Source: Prolixibacteraceae bacterium (GTDB lineage Bacteria > Bacteroidota > Bacteroidia > Bacteroidales > Prolixibacteraceae). Taken from it: a DNA stretch of 14,040 bases. The notes under the pieces were generated by a model. The model worked only from the letters and a program-made list of their open reading frames with translations, was not told where the DNA came from and did no database searches. The position numbers and the translations under genes were made by a program. Positions 7,287-14,040 of the stretch are shown here, piece by piece. The stretch is taken from NCBI GenBank assembly GCA_023229575.1, contig JALNYZ010000060.1, positions 1-14,040 of the forward strand, read 5' to 3'. Each line of letters starts with the position of its first letter. Positions within the stretch are counted from its first letter, which is position 1.

Positions 7287-8831
7287 ATGATAAAATTGAA
7301 TCTATTCACATGTCTTATTCTTATTTCTGCCATCACATTTGCTGGTTGCAAAAAAGAGGATATAATTAACTATCAATTAAATATAACAACAACCAACGGG
7401 ACCGTTGTCAAAAATCCTGCTGTATCTGTATACAAAAGTGGCGCTTCGGTACAGCTTACCGCCACGCCAAACCAAGGTTATACATTTTCCTCTTGGAGCG
7501 GTGATGCCATTGGTTCTGCGAATCCATTAACCATTGCCATGAATTCAGATAAAAATATCACGGCGAACTTCACGGCCATAATAAACACCTATACCCTAAA
7601 TGTAACAGCAACGAACGGTATCGTTGCAAAAGATCAGAATCTGACAACCTATAATGGTGGAACCAATGTGCTGCTCACTGTAACGCCAAATCCAGGTTAC
7701 ATATTTGCCTCCTGGGGCGGTGATGCCACTGGCACTGCTAATCCGTTAACAGTTACCATGAACGGCAATAAAAATATCACCGCCAACTTTACGGCCATTA
7801 ACGGCCAGGTTGTCAATGTAAAAAATACGGGGGCGAAAGGTGATGGTGTAACCGACGATACGGCAGCCCTTCAAGCCGCTGTCGATCAGGTTGCCGGAAC
7901 CGGCGGAACCGTGTCTGTGCCGACAGGTACCTATATGATTAATGCGATCACCCACCTGAACCTCAAAAGCAATATGAACCTAATAATAGAGAGTGGGGCT
8001 ATTCTCAAAGCCATACCCAATGGTAGTACAAACTATGCTGTCCTCCAATTAGGAGGCGTTTCCAATGTTGGGATCAGTGGGGGCAAGATTGAAGGGGAAA
8101 GAGTTGCCCATACGGGCACCACCGGGGAATGGGGCTTTGGTATAGGGGTCTTAGGATCAGACCATGTGACTATAACTGGCACAACAGTTACAAATTGCTG
8201 GGGTGACGGTTTCTATATCGGGGCCAACGGGACTACTCCATGTAGCGTTATTCGGTTGACTAATGTCATAGCAGATAATAATCGCAGACAGGGAATGTCT
8301 ATTATCCATGTAAATGACATGATCGTCACCGGGTCTACCTTCAAAAATACCAATGGGACAGCTCCTCAGGCAGGTATAGACATAGAACCAAATGCGAACA
8401 ATACGGTAAATGATGTGCACATCCTCAATTGCCAAATCATTGACAATTACGCTTCCGGTATATCGCTCTGGCTCGGCACTACTATAGTTAATGCAGCTAT
8501 AACAAATATTGAAATAAGTGGCAACACCGTAGACCGAAATAGGAGAGATGGTGGCATTACTGTTGTGGCTCCTGGCGCTTACACTATTACCAATAATTTA
8601 ATCAGGAATAACTACAGGTATGGTTTAATTGTCGATTCGAATGGCAGCACAATTACCGGCAATACAATTACCTTCAATGGAATTACAGGCGGTAGTGGAT
8701 GGGGAGTTGATCTTCGTACAGTATCAAGCAATAATACGGTAACGGGTAATACGATTCAAAATAACCAGACAGGTCAGCTTAGAGACACGGGCACCAAAAA
8801 TAATACAACTTCGCCACCGAATCAATACTGA
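7287..8831 (+). CDS. Lipoprotein with two InlB-type B-repeats and a C-terminal right-handed beta-helix (pectate-lyase-3 type)
   Basis: 514 residues. The signal MIKLNLFTCLILISAITFAGC ends in a good lipobox (FAGC, Cys21) followed by KKED, which resembles the Lys-plus-acidic surface-export signal of Bacteroidota lipoproteins. Two repeats of 70 residues follow (29-98 and 102-171, period 73, 43/70 identical), each with GY-x-F-x-SW and ending in KNITANFTAI, as in divergent InlB B-repeats. The canonical beta-helix opening is at about 177-220 (NVKNTGAKGDGVTDDTAALQ, then VSVPTGTYMI). PbH1 rungs run to the end, including GDGFYIG and GIDIEPN, which recall lyase or epimerase beta-helices without proving either. 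GH28 acid motifs are absent. It probably binds or processes an acidic polysaccharide at the cell surface. It is separated from the upstream genes by the largest gap and lies 51 bases before the ceramidase-like gene. Confidence 0.88.
   Translation: MIKLNLFTCLILISAITFAGCKKEDIINYQLNITTTNGTVVKNPAVSVYKSGASVQLTATPNQGYTFSSWSGDAIGSANPLTIAMNSDKNITANFTAIINTYTLNVTATNGIVAKDQNLTTYNGGTNVLLTVTPNPGYIFASWGGDATGTANPLTVTMNGNKNITANFTAINGQVVNVKNTGAKGDGVTDDTAALQAAVDQVAGTGGTVSVPTGTYMINAITHLNLKSNMNLIIESGAILKAIPNGSTNYAVLQLGGVSNVGISGGKIEGERVAHTGTTGEWGFGIGVLGSDHVTITGTTVTNCWGDGFYIGANGTTPCSVIRLTNVIADNNRRQGMSIIHVNDMIVTGSTFKNTNGTAPQAGIDIEPNANNTVNDVHILNCQIIDNYASGISLWLGTTIVNAAITNIEISGNTVDRNRRDGGITVVAPGAYTITNNLIRNNYRYGLIVDSNGSTITGNTITFNGITGGSGWGVDLRTVSSNNTVTGNTIQNNQTGQLRDTGTKNNTTSPPNQY
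7371..7580 (+). repeat. InlB-type B-repeat unit 1 (within lipoprotein gene)
   Basis: Encodes residues 29-98 of the beta-helix lipoprotein. It begins YQLNITTTNG, contains GYTFSSWSGDA and ends KNITANFTAI. It aligns without gaps to unit 2, with 43 of 70 residues identical. Such units form small beta-grasp-like spacers that hold a catalytic or binding domain away from the membrane anchor. Confidence 0.85.
7590..7799 (+). repeat. InlB-type B-repeat unit 2 (within lipoprotein gene)
   Basis: Encodes residues 102-171, beginning YTLNVTATNG, with GYIFASWGGDA in the middle and the same KNITANFTAI end as unit 1. The period between units is 73 codons (219 bases). The last ten residues are identical in both units although the first half has diverged, as expected of an old internal duplication. 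Confidence 0.85.
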
Positions 8832-8882
8832 TTAAATGTCGTGTAACATGAATAAAATAAAGACCAATTAATCTTCGCAATC

Positions 8883-10508
8883 ATGAAAAATTTAAAATTT
8901 ATCAATTTATTTTTAGTGTTTGTTTTAGTTGTTTTGATATCAAGCTCTTGTGAAGAAAAAAAGGGCGATAAAGCAAAAGGTCCACAAACTGCTGCAGGAG
9001 ACTTTTTAATAGGTTGGTCATCCCGGAATATTACCCCCAACAAACCTGTTCTCCTTTGGGGACAAATGTATGTCCGTGTTTCCGAAGGAATTATGGATTC
9101 GCTTACAGTAACTGCATTGGCCCTGGAATCCGGTAGTGGGCCATCTTCAAAAAAAGCGATTATGATAAGCTGTGATCTTATCGGGATAGGCGCTGAATTA
9201 CTGAATGTTGTAAGGAACCGGTTAAAAGTATCGATACCCGAATTTAACCCTGAACAGCTTATCCTCAATGCCACCCATACCCATACTGCTCCGGGATATG
9301 GTTCAATTAATGATTTAAAGAGCAGTTACGGGGTAGATCTTCCTGTGATGGCTTCTTCCGATTGCCTGAAATTGATTTCTGAACGCATAGCAGAGGCAGC
9401 CGTAGAGGCTTGGAAGAACCGCAAACCAGGAGGTATTAGTTTTGGGTTAGGTCATGCCGTTGTTGGCCATAACCGATTGAAGGTAGATTTTTCAGGCAAA
9501 GCAGCCATGTATGGTAAAATAAATTCCCCCGACTTTAGCCATATGGAAGGATTTGAAGATCACACCGTCAATTTACTTTATACCTGGGACAAACAAAATA
9601 AAATGACAGGAGTGGTAATCAATGTAGCTTGTCCGGCGCAGGTTACAGAGGAGTTTTTTAAGGTCAGCGCTGATTATTGGCACAATACGCGTGTGGAAGT
9701 TCGCAAAAGACTTGGTGAGGATATTTTTATTTTGCAGCAATGCAGTTCCGCTGGTGATCAATCGCCCCATGTTCAGATTGGAACCATTGCAGAAAACAGG
9801 ATGCAACGGATCATGGGTACCGACAGTACCGAAACTGGGAGCTTCAACATTGGCCGCAGAAAACAGATTGCAACGCAAATCGCTGATGCTGTCACTTCTG
9901 TCTTACCTTATATGAAAGACAATATTGATTGGAACCCAATATTTGATCATCAAATTGAAACGGTGCAACTTCCCAGACGAATTATCAAGGAAAGTCCGGT
10001 CAGCATTTCAGATTACAATAATGCACTAAAAGAAGCCGAAGGATTGCAAAAACAATACGACCAACTATTGCTCGATTTGAAGAACAATCCAGGATCAATT
10101 GAAAAGCCAAGGTGGTATAGCAATATTACAAAGGTCTATTCAAGTATGAAGAGTGCAAACCGCATTGTGGAACGTTATGAAATGGAAAAACAACCCAAGA
10201 AAGTAGCGGACAAAGAACAAGCAACTGTACCGGTAGAGCTTCATGTTTTGCGTATTGGTGATGTTGCAATGGCAACAAACCCGTTTGAACTTTATTTGGA
10301 TTTTGGTGTTCGGATCAAAGGTCGCAGCCCGGCAATTCAGACTTTCTTAATCAACCTTGCCAACGGCTCAAACGGATATCTTGCCCCTGCCCGATCTACA
10401 GCAGGAGGTGCTTATGGGGCAGCAGGCGCCATAGTAGGTCCGGATGGTGGACAGGAACTTGTTGAAAAAACTCTCGGGCATATAAATAGTGAATGGAAAA
10501 TAAATTAA
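8883..10508 (+). CDS. Neutral/alkaline ceramidase-fold lipoprotein (PF04734-like), PUL-type variant
   Basis: 541 residues. The signal ends LVVLISSSC (Cys23) followed by EEKKGD, indicating a lipoprotein that may be surface exposed. The mature part starts with FLIGWSSRNITP, typical of the neutral ceramidase N-terminal domain. NATHTHTAPGYG gives the candidate zinc ligands His132 and His134. SAGDQSPH (Ser294) matches the GDVSPN active-site motif, with Gln and His replacing Val and Asn. NPFELYLDFG (Glu469) matches the late Glu ligand region. The His-containing motif that normally precedes the SADY segment is replaced by VACPAQ (Cys250-Pro251). The C-terminal Ig-like domain of true ceramidases is absent. 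Within a glycan cluster an ester or amide substituent on a sugar is a more likely target than ceramide, but this is inference. The gene starts 51 bases after the previous stop. Confidence 0.85.
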   Translation: MKNLKFINLFLVFVLVVLISSSCEEKKGDKAKGPQTAAGDFLIGWSSRNITPNKPVLLWGQMYVRVSEGIMDSLTVTALALESGSGPSSKKAIMISCDLIGIGAELLNVVRNRLKVSIPEFNPEQLILNATHTHTAPGYGSINDLKSSYGVDLPVMASSDCLKLISERIAEAAVEAWKNRKPGGISFGLGHAVVGHNRLKVDFSGKAAMYGKINSPDFSHMEGFEDHTVNLLYTWDKQNKMTGVVINVACPAQVTEEFFKVSADYWHNTRVEVRKRLGEDIFILQQCSSAGDQSPHVQIGTIAENRMQRIMGTDSTETGSFNIGRRKQIATQIADAVTSVLPYMKDNIDWNPIFDHQIETVQLPRRIIKESPVSISDYNNALKEAEGLQKQYDQLLLDLKNNPGSIEKPRWYSNITKVYSSMKSANRIVERYEMEKQPKKVADKEQATVPVELHVLRIGDVAMATNPFELYLDFGVRIKGRSPAIQTFLINLANGSNGYLAPARSTAGGAYGAAGAIVGPDGGQELVEKTLGHINSEWKIN

Positions 10509-10567
10509 ACCAACTCAGGATCCCTAACAATTGATAGGTCTCTTCTGATTCAAAAAAACAATAGAGT

Positions 10568-13500
10568 ATGAGGATATTACCATTATTATTACTCGTATTA
10601 GCATCTTTGAGCTGCTTTGGTCAAAATACATCTGCTCTGCCAGACAAGAAAACGACCAGGGAACAACTGGACATCAAAGGCAACTTTGGTCCCGAATTGA
10701 AAAACGGGTTACCCGAAGGATGGATTCCTCCCGTTGGCCTTAATTTCGATGATGCTGGTAAAATATCGTTGATAAAAATTTCCGGGACAGAAAAAAATGC
10801 ATTGCATGTGACAGCCCAAACCAAGGCCATGCGCTTTACTTTCGACAAGAAATGGCCGGTTGCCTCAGGTGACAAATGCGTTATCAGTGCTATTGTCAGG
10901 GGCAACGGAGGGGTTGATCTGGGCGCATATTACTTTCCGCGAACCAATCTTTTACCGGCCCCTATCAAAGGATTCCTGGCCAATGAGCAATGGACTGAAT
11001 TTACAACGGAAATCCCGGTTCCAAAGATCAATCCTGAAATTAACGAGATAGTTATTGTCATGGGGGCAAGCTTCGGGGCTTCCGTAGAGTTTGCCGAAGT
11101 AAGGGCAGAAATCATCAAAAAAGAGGAACCCAAATCCACAGGTGTTGCAATAAATGTCCCTGGCAATACATTATCGGTGAGCGACCGGTTATGGAAAATC
11201 GCCAATGTCAGGGAGGCATTTCTCATTGACAGACAGGTAGATGAAAATATCCGGCATTTTCTTGCATTGAAACAGCAGGCTAAAAAGATGCTTGAGGGCA
11301 ATGATTTGTCCGGAGCTTCCGAACTGATCAGAAAGTATGACAAGCAGGTTGAGGAAGTTCGCGAACCGGCCAAAAGGATTGTTGTTGGGATTCAAAACCG
11401 CCATGCGATACCCCAATTGTATGTCAACGGCAAAGAAGTGCAGGTTACTTCAGGAAAGTATGTGGCATCAATAAAAGAAGGACTGAACATCATTGGACTA
11501 AAAGTGAAGGTGAATGGGCAAACTCCCGGTCTTCGCATTAGCATCCCCGGCCAACCCGAACTGGAAAGCCGCTGGCGAGTTGGTACAGTTGCTGATGAGA
11601 GTTGGTTGACTACGGCGTTCGACGATCGCGCATGGAAAAAGGCAGAACTTGACAAAGACGGATATCTGCTTGTGCCGGAGGGTTTTGCCGGCACAGTCTG
11701 TTTCCGTCAAATAGTTCTTTGGGGCGACAACCATTACAGCGGCCTGCCCTGTATCCAGCCGAAAGTTCGCGAGTGGGGCTTTTCAGAAAAGAGTATGGAA
11801 ACCCTTTTCCACGTTCTTTATTCGCCGTTGAAATTTGCACTTGATGATTACGAGTTCGTCCTCGACCTGCCGCAGGGCTTCAGCTTGCTCAGGCAGAAAT
11901 ATGAAGATGGGTTCGATAGCGGAAAGTTTAATAGACGGCCGAAGAAAGTGACTGAAGAGACCGTGAAACACGGAGGCCAGTACTACACCCGGTACAGGAT
12001 AGCCTTTGATCCGGATTTTGTCCAGGCCGGCGAAACAAGCCAGGGCACATTGATCCCAATTTTGCTGAACGGGCACAAGGGCCCGGACAAACTGTGTAAA
12101 TTCTATTTCCGACGCGTGGCCTCAGGAAACCTAACCGAACTGGAACAGACATTGCCTGTAAGAATATTACCACCGATCAACGGTCGTATGCCGAAGACAG
12201 TGATGCTTGGGCAATATGCTTCCGTGCCATGGGCGGCCAAATATAGTATCTCAAAATTATTTCCAGAACATCTTGAGGCGCACATGCGCCAATCGTTGGA
12301 TGCCGGTTTTAATTCATGGACCATCAATACAAATGATGGCGTGTATGGAAAAAAGGTGTACGAACGAGTACTCGAACGGGGTGGAGCTGTTGTACTTCAA
12401 CCTGGAGGGAACTATCCCCATTTAGGTATATTCACCGGTAATCTGGCGCTTAAACAATTGATGCTTGCCGTACCTGAATTTCGTGCCCGTCTGTTCAACC
12501 AAGCCGAAAGGGTGAAAGAGCCAGGTCAATTTTGCCGTTCTTACATCACGGGTGAAGGTTCAGCCAGGTTCAGGGAAGCGTTGAAGAAGGATATTGGGGC
12601 GATGCTCCATGGAGACCCTGAATTGAAATTCGTCGGATTTCCAAAAGCAACATTTCTATGGATAAACTATGAGCAGAAAATATGGAACCGGGACCCTGCC
12701 AAACGGTTCTGCTTCTGCGACAACTGCAAAAAAGCCTTCCGCCAATATGCAAAACTTCCGGACACCATGGACCTGTCGGACGAATCGATCTTTAAAAATT
12801 ACAATGGAGAATGGAAGGCATTTCGCGAGGAGCTCGAAGGAAGCTTAAACGGAATGGTTCGGGACGTTAGCAAAGAACTGGGCCTTAAATATATGCTCTA
12901 TGATGATGTGTTCAACGATGGGTACTGGTCGGCATCCAAAGGTAAAATTGATATGGCCTTTCCGGGCTGGCCGGGCGACGGAACAGCCATTGGCACCAGG
13001 ACAGCAGATATTACAAGGCATTTCCCTGTTACCCAACAGAGCCTCGATGAACGTATGACCTTCTTCCGTGACAAAGTCGGACAGCCAAAGGTAGAGGGCC
13101 AGTTATGCGCATCGGTGTTTAATATTATCGAAAAACCGGGAGTTAACTGGATTCAAAATACAGGCTCCACCATTGATGGGTTCATCAATGCAAAAAGCAT
13201 GAAGTCTCAGATTCTGAGGGTCATGACAGCATTTCACGGCGGTGTGGACCTCGGCTCTGCCATGAACCGTTGCGCCGGTCAGCTCTATTACATAGGTGAG
13301 GCCACCAGGATCATTGCCGAATATGAAGGCCTTTTCTACGACGGGAAACGTGAAGACAGCCTGGCCCTGTCTGAGCAGTTGAACTACCCAAATCTGCTTG
13401 TCCTGACAAAAGGTGATGAGCGGTTGGTGCTGTTGTTCAATGAAACAGACAAGCCAATGACGGTGAAGTTGAGCAATAAAAACCTGAAAAGCGGACAAAG

Positions 13501-13597
13501 CGCGTCAGTTTTCGAAAGTTCAACGAAGATCAGTAATCCCGAAATGATGAGCGTTGAAATCGGAGCAGGTGATGTGACGGTGGTAGATATCAGGTAA
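10568..13597 (+). CDS. Large secreted protein resembling TIM-barrel glycoside hydrolases, family not recognised (1009 aa)
   Basis: A Sec signal peptide (MRILPLLLLVLASLSCFGQ) is followed by a beta-sandwich-like region (about 38-180), a helical stretch with many charged residues (about 200-275), and a second jelly-roll-like part (RVGTVADESW through WGDNHYSG). A probable TIM barrel starts near MLGQYASVPW. It includes WINYEQ (Trp698, Glu702), RFCFCDNCKKAF (Cys715, Cys717, Cys720), and YDDVFNDGYW (Asp779-Asp780). The C-x-C-x-x-C followed by a helix recalls metal or structural Cys clusters in GH42-like and related barrels. Glu702 and Asp779/780 are candidate catalytic acids by position only. A C-terminal beta-domain closes the protein and is the part shared with the fragment at 1-194. 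The gene is 59 bases after the ceramidase-like gene and 74 bases before the second beta-helix copy. Activity is not assigned. Confidence 0.8.
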   Translation: MRILPLLLLVLASLSCFGQNTSALPDKKTTREQLDIKGNFGPELKNGLPEGWIPPVGLNFDDAGKISLIKISGTEKNALHVTAQTKAMRFTFDKKWPVASGDKCVISAIVRGNGGVDLGAYYFPRTNLLPAPIKGFLANEQWTEFTTEIPVPKINPEINEIVIVMGASFGASVEFAEVRAEIIKKEEPKSTGVAINVPGNTLSVSDRLWKIANVREAFLIDRQVDENIRHFLALKQQAKKMLEGNDLSGASELIRKYDKQVEEVREPAKRIVVGIQNRHAIPQLYVNGKEVQVTSGKYVASIKEGLNIIGLKVKVNGQTPGLRISIPGQPELESRWRVGTVADESWLTTAFDDRAWKKAELDKDGYLLVPEGFAGTVCFRQIVLWGDNHYSGLPCIQPKVREWGFSEKSMETLFHVLYSPLKFALDDYEFVLDLPQGFSLLRQKYEDGFDSGKFNRRPKKVTEETVKHGGQYYTRYRIAFDPDFVQAGETSQGTLIPILLNGHKGPDKLCKFYFRRVASGNLTELEQTLPVRILPPINGRMPKTVMLGQYASVPWAAKYSISKLFPEHLEAHMRQSLDAGFNSWTINTNDGVYGKKVYERVLERGGAVVLQPGGNYPHLGIFTGNLALKQLMLAVPEFRARLFNQAERVKEPGQFCRSYITGEGSARFREALKKDIGAMLHGDPELKFVGFPKATFLWINYEQKIWNRDPAKRFCFCDNCKKAFRQYAKLPDTMDLSDESIFKNYNGEWKAFREELEGSLNGMVRDVSKELGLKYMLYDDVFNDGYWSASKGKIDMAFPGWPGDGTAIGTRTADITRHFPVTQQSLDERMTFFRDKVGQPKVEGQLCASVFNIIEKPGVNWIQNTGSTIDGFINAKSMKSQILRVMTAFHGGVDLGSAMNRCAGQLYYIGEATRIIAEYEGLFYDGKREDSLALSEQLNYPNLLVLTKGDERLVLLFNETDKPMTVKLSNKNLKSGQSASVFESSTKISNPEMMSVEIGAGDVTVVDIR

Positions 13598-14040
13598 AAT
13601 TGGATCAGATCATTACAGAAATAATAAAAGGAATTCATTTAGGTTAAAATCAAACCATCATGAGCATAAATATGAGAAAAATAGATACGCTATTGTCTGT
13701 TTTCCTGATTTTGGGTTTCAGCGGATATCTGTCTGCCGGAGAAAATCCTGTGTCCAAAGGAAATCCTGGTACGGAACAAGAGAAGGGGCCAGGCAAATCA
13801 AGCCCTGGAAAGTTGAACGAAAGCCTGCCTGTAAGATTAAGTACCCCGATCAATGTCCTTGACTTTGGCGCCAGTGGCTCAGAGTTTGAAACTACCGCGG
13901 AAACGGTTTCAGAATCCAGTGTTATTGTGCTTAAAGATATCGGGGATTTTCAGGTTGGTCAGCAGGTGACGGTATCGAGGTGCAACCCGACAGTGACCGC
14001 CTTATCGATACGGGAACAAATAGGCCTGACGGGTAGGTGG
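13404..14040. repeat. Right copy of the long imperfect direct repeat (pairs with 1-636)
   Basis: This copy contains the last 64 codons of the 1009-residue gene, the 74-base spacer, and the first 123 codons of a second beta-helix gene. The offset to the left copy is 13403 in the hydrolase tail, 13401 at the beta-helix starts and 13404 at the window end, so only a few bases of net insertion separate them. The last 90 bases (13951-14040) differ from 547-636 at only four positions, all silent. Confidence 0.9.
13672..14040 (+). CDS. 5' part of a second secreted beta-helix protein (paralogue of the 851-aa protein), runs off the window
   Basis: An open frame from ATG 13672 continues in phase to the window edge, giving 123 residues. 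It has the same signal peptide type as the first copy (MRKIDTLLSVFLILGFSGYL), the same GNPGTE linker, then INVLDFGASGSE and an identical 33-residue block ending IGLTGRW. An in-frame ATG at 13660 would add four residues, but 13672 aligns with the start of the first copy and is preferred. The linker between signal peptide and INVLDFGA has diverged most. The rest of the gene lies outside the window, so whether it is intact is unknown. By homology it is a beta-helix protein with the same inserted domain. Confidence 0.88.
   Translation, partial: MRKIDTLLSVFLILGFSGYLSAGENPVSKGNPGTEQEKGPGKSSPGKLNESLPVRLSTPINVLDFGASGSEFETTAETVSESSVIVLKDIGDFQVGQQVTVSRCNPTVTALSIREQIGLTGRW

Noticed and set aside
7287..8831. 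GH28 polygalacturonase assignment for the beta-helix lipoprotein
   Set aside because: The opening motif is shared with GH28, but the catalytic NTD, DD and GHG motifs are not visible in the rungs.
8826..8882. Distant GATTAA/TTAATC inverted repeat in the gap before the ceramidase-like gene
   Set aside because: Six A/T-rich pairs separated by more than 30 bases are expected by chance.
10509..10567. Promoter or terminator in the 59-base gap before the 1009-residue gene
   Set aside because: No stem-loop with a T tract and no recognisable promoter elements were seen. Read-through from the upstream gene is simpler.

Overview
The window is a stretch of bacterial accessory DNA given over to extracellular carbohydrate breakdown. 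Every gene runs on the + strand and nearly every product carries a Sec signal peptide or a lipoprotein signal. The Bacteroidota are the best guess for the host. The reasons are several lipoproteins with Cys followed by Lys/Asp/Glu, A/T-rich leaders instead of clear Shine-Dalgarno sites, and a gene mix typical of polysaccharide-utilisation regions (GH31, beta-helix lyase-like proteins, a ceramidase-like protein, an FAD oxidoreductase). No SusC/SusD pair, regulator, sulfatase, RNA gene, transposase or CRISPR is visible here.

Layout: (1) 1-194, the last 63 codons of a gene whose full-length paralogue lies at 10568-13597. (2) 271-2826, a secreted 851-residue right-handed beta-helix protein. (3) 2844-4766, an FAD-dependent oxidoreductase predicted to be a lipoprotein with an N-terminal carbohydrate-binding-like domain. 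(4) 4763-7108, a secreted GH31 alpha-glycosidase whose start codon overlaps the previous stop. (5) A 178-base gap with a small palindrome cluster. (6) 7287-8831, a lipoprotein with two InlB-type B-repeats followed by a beta-helix. (7) 8883-10508, a lipoprotein of the neutral-ceramidase fold. (8) 10568-13597, a secreted 1009-residue protein resembling TIM-barrel glycoside hydrolases. (9) 13672-14040 and beyond, the start of a second copy of the 851-residue beta-helix gene.

The most notable structure is that the two ends of the window are homologous. Positions 1-636 align with 13404-14040, so the gene pair '1009-type hydrolase-like, then 851-type beta-helix' occurs at least twice in the same order about 13.4 kb apart, with four other genes between. 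Identity along this alignment is uneven: about 88% in the hydrolase tail, about 78% just before position 547, then about 96% with only synonymous changes to the window end. That pattern suggests a gene-conversion tract.

Working model (inference): the genes form one or two transcription units acting outside the cytoplasm on a complex, probably acidic and substituted, polysaccharide. The beta-helix proteins would cleave or modify the backbone, GH31 would remove alpha-linked sugars, the FAD protein would oxidise a sugar or oligosaccharide, and the ceramidase-like protein would attack an ester or amide substituent. The actual substrate cannot be read from this window.
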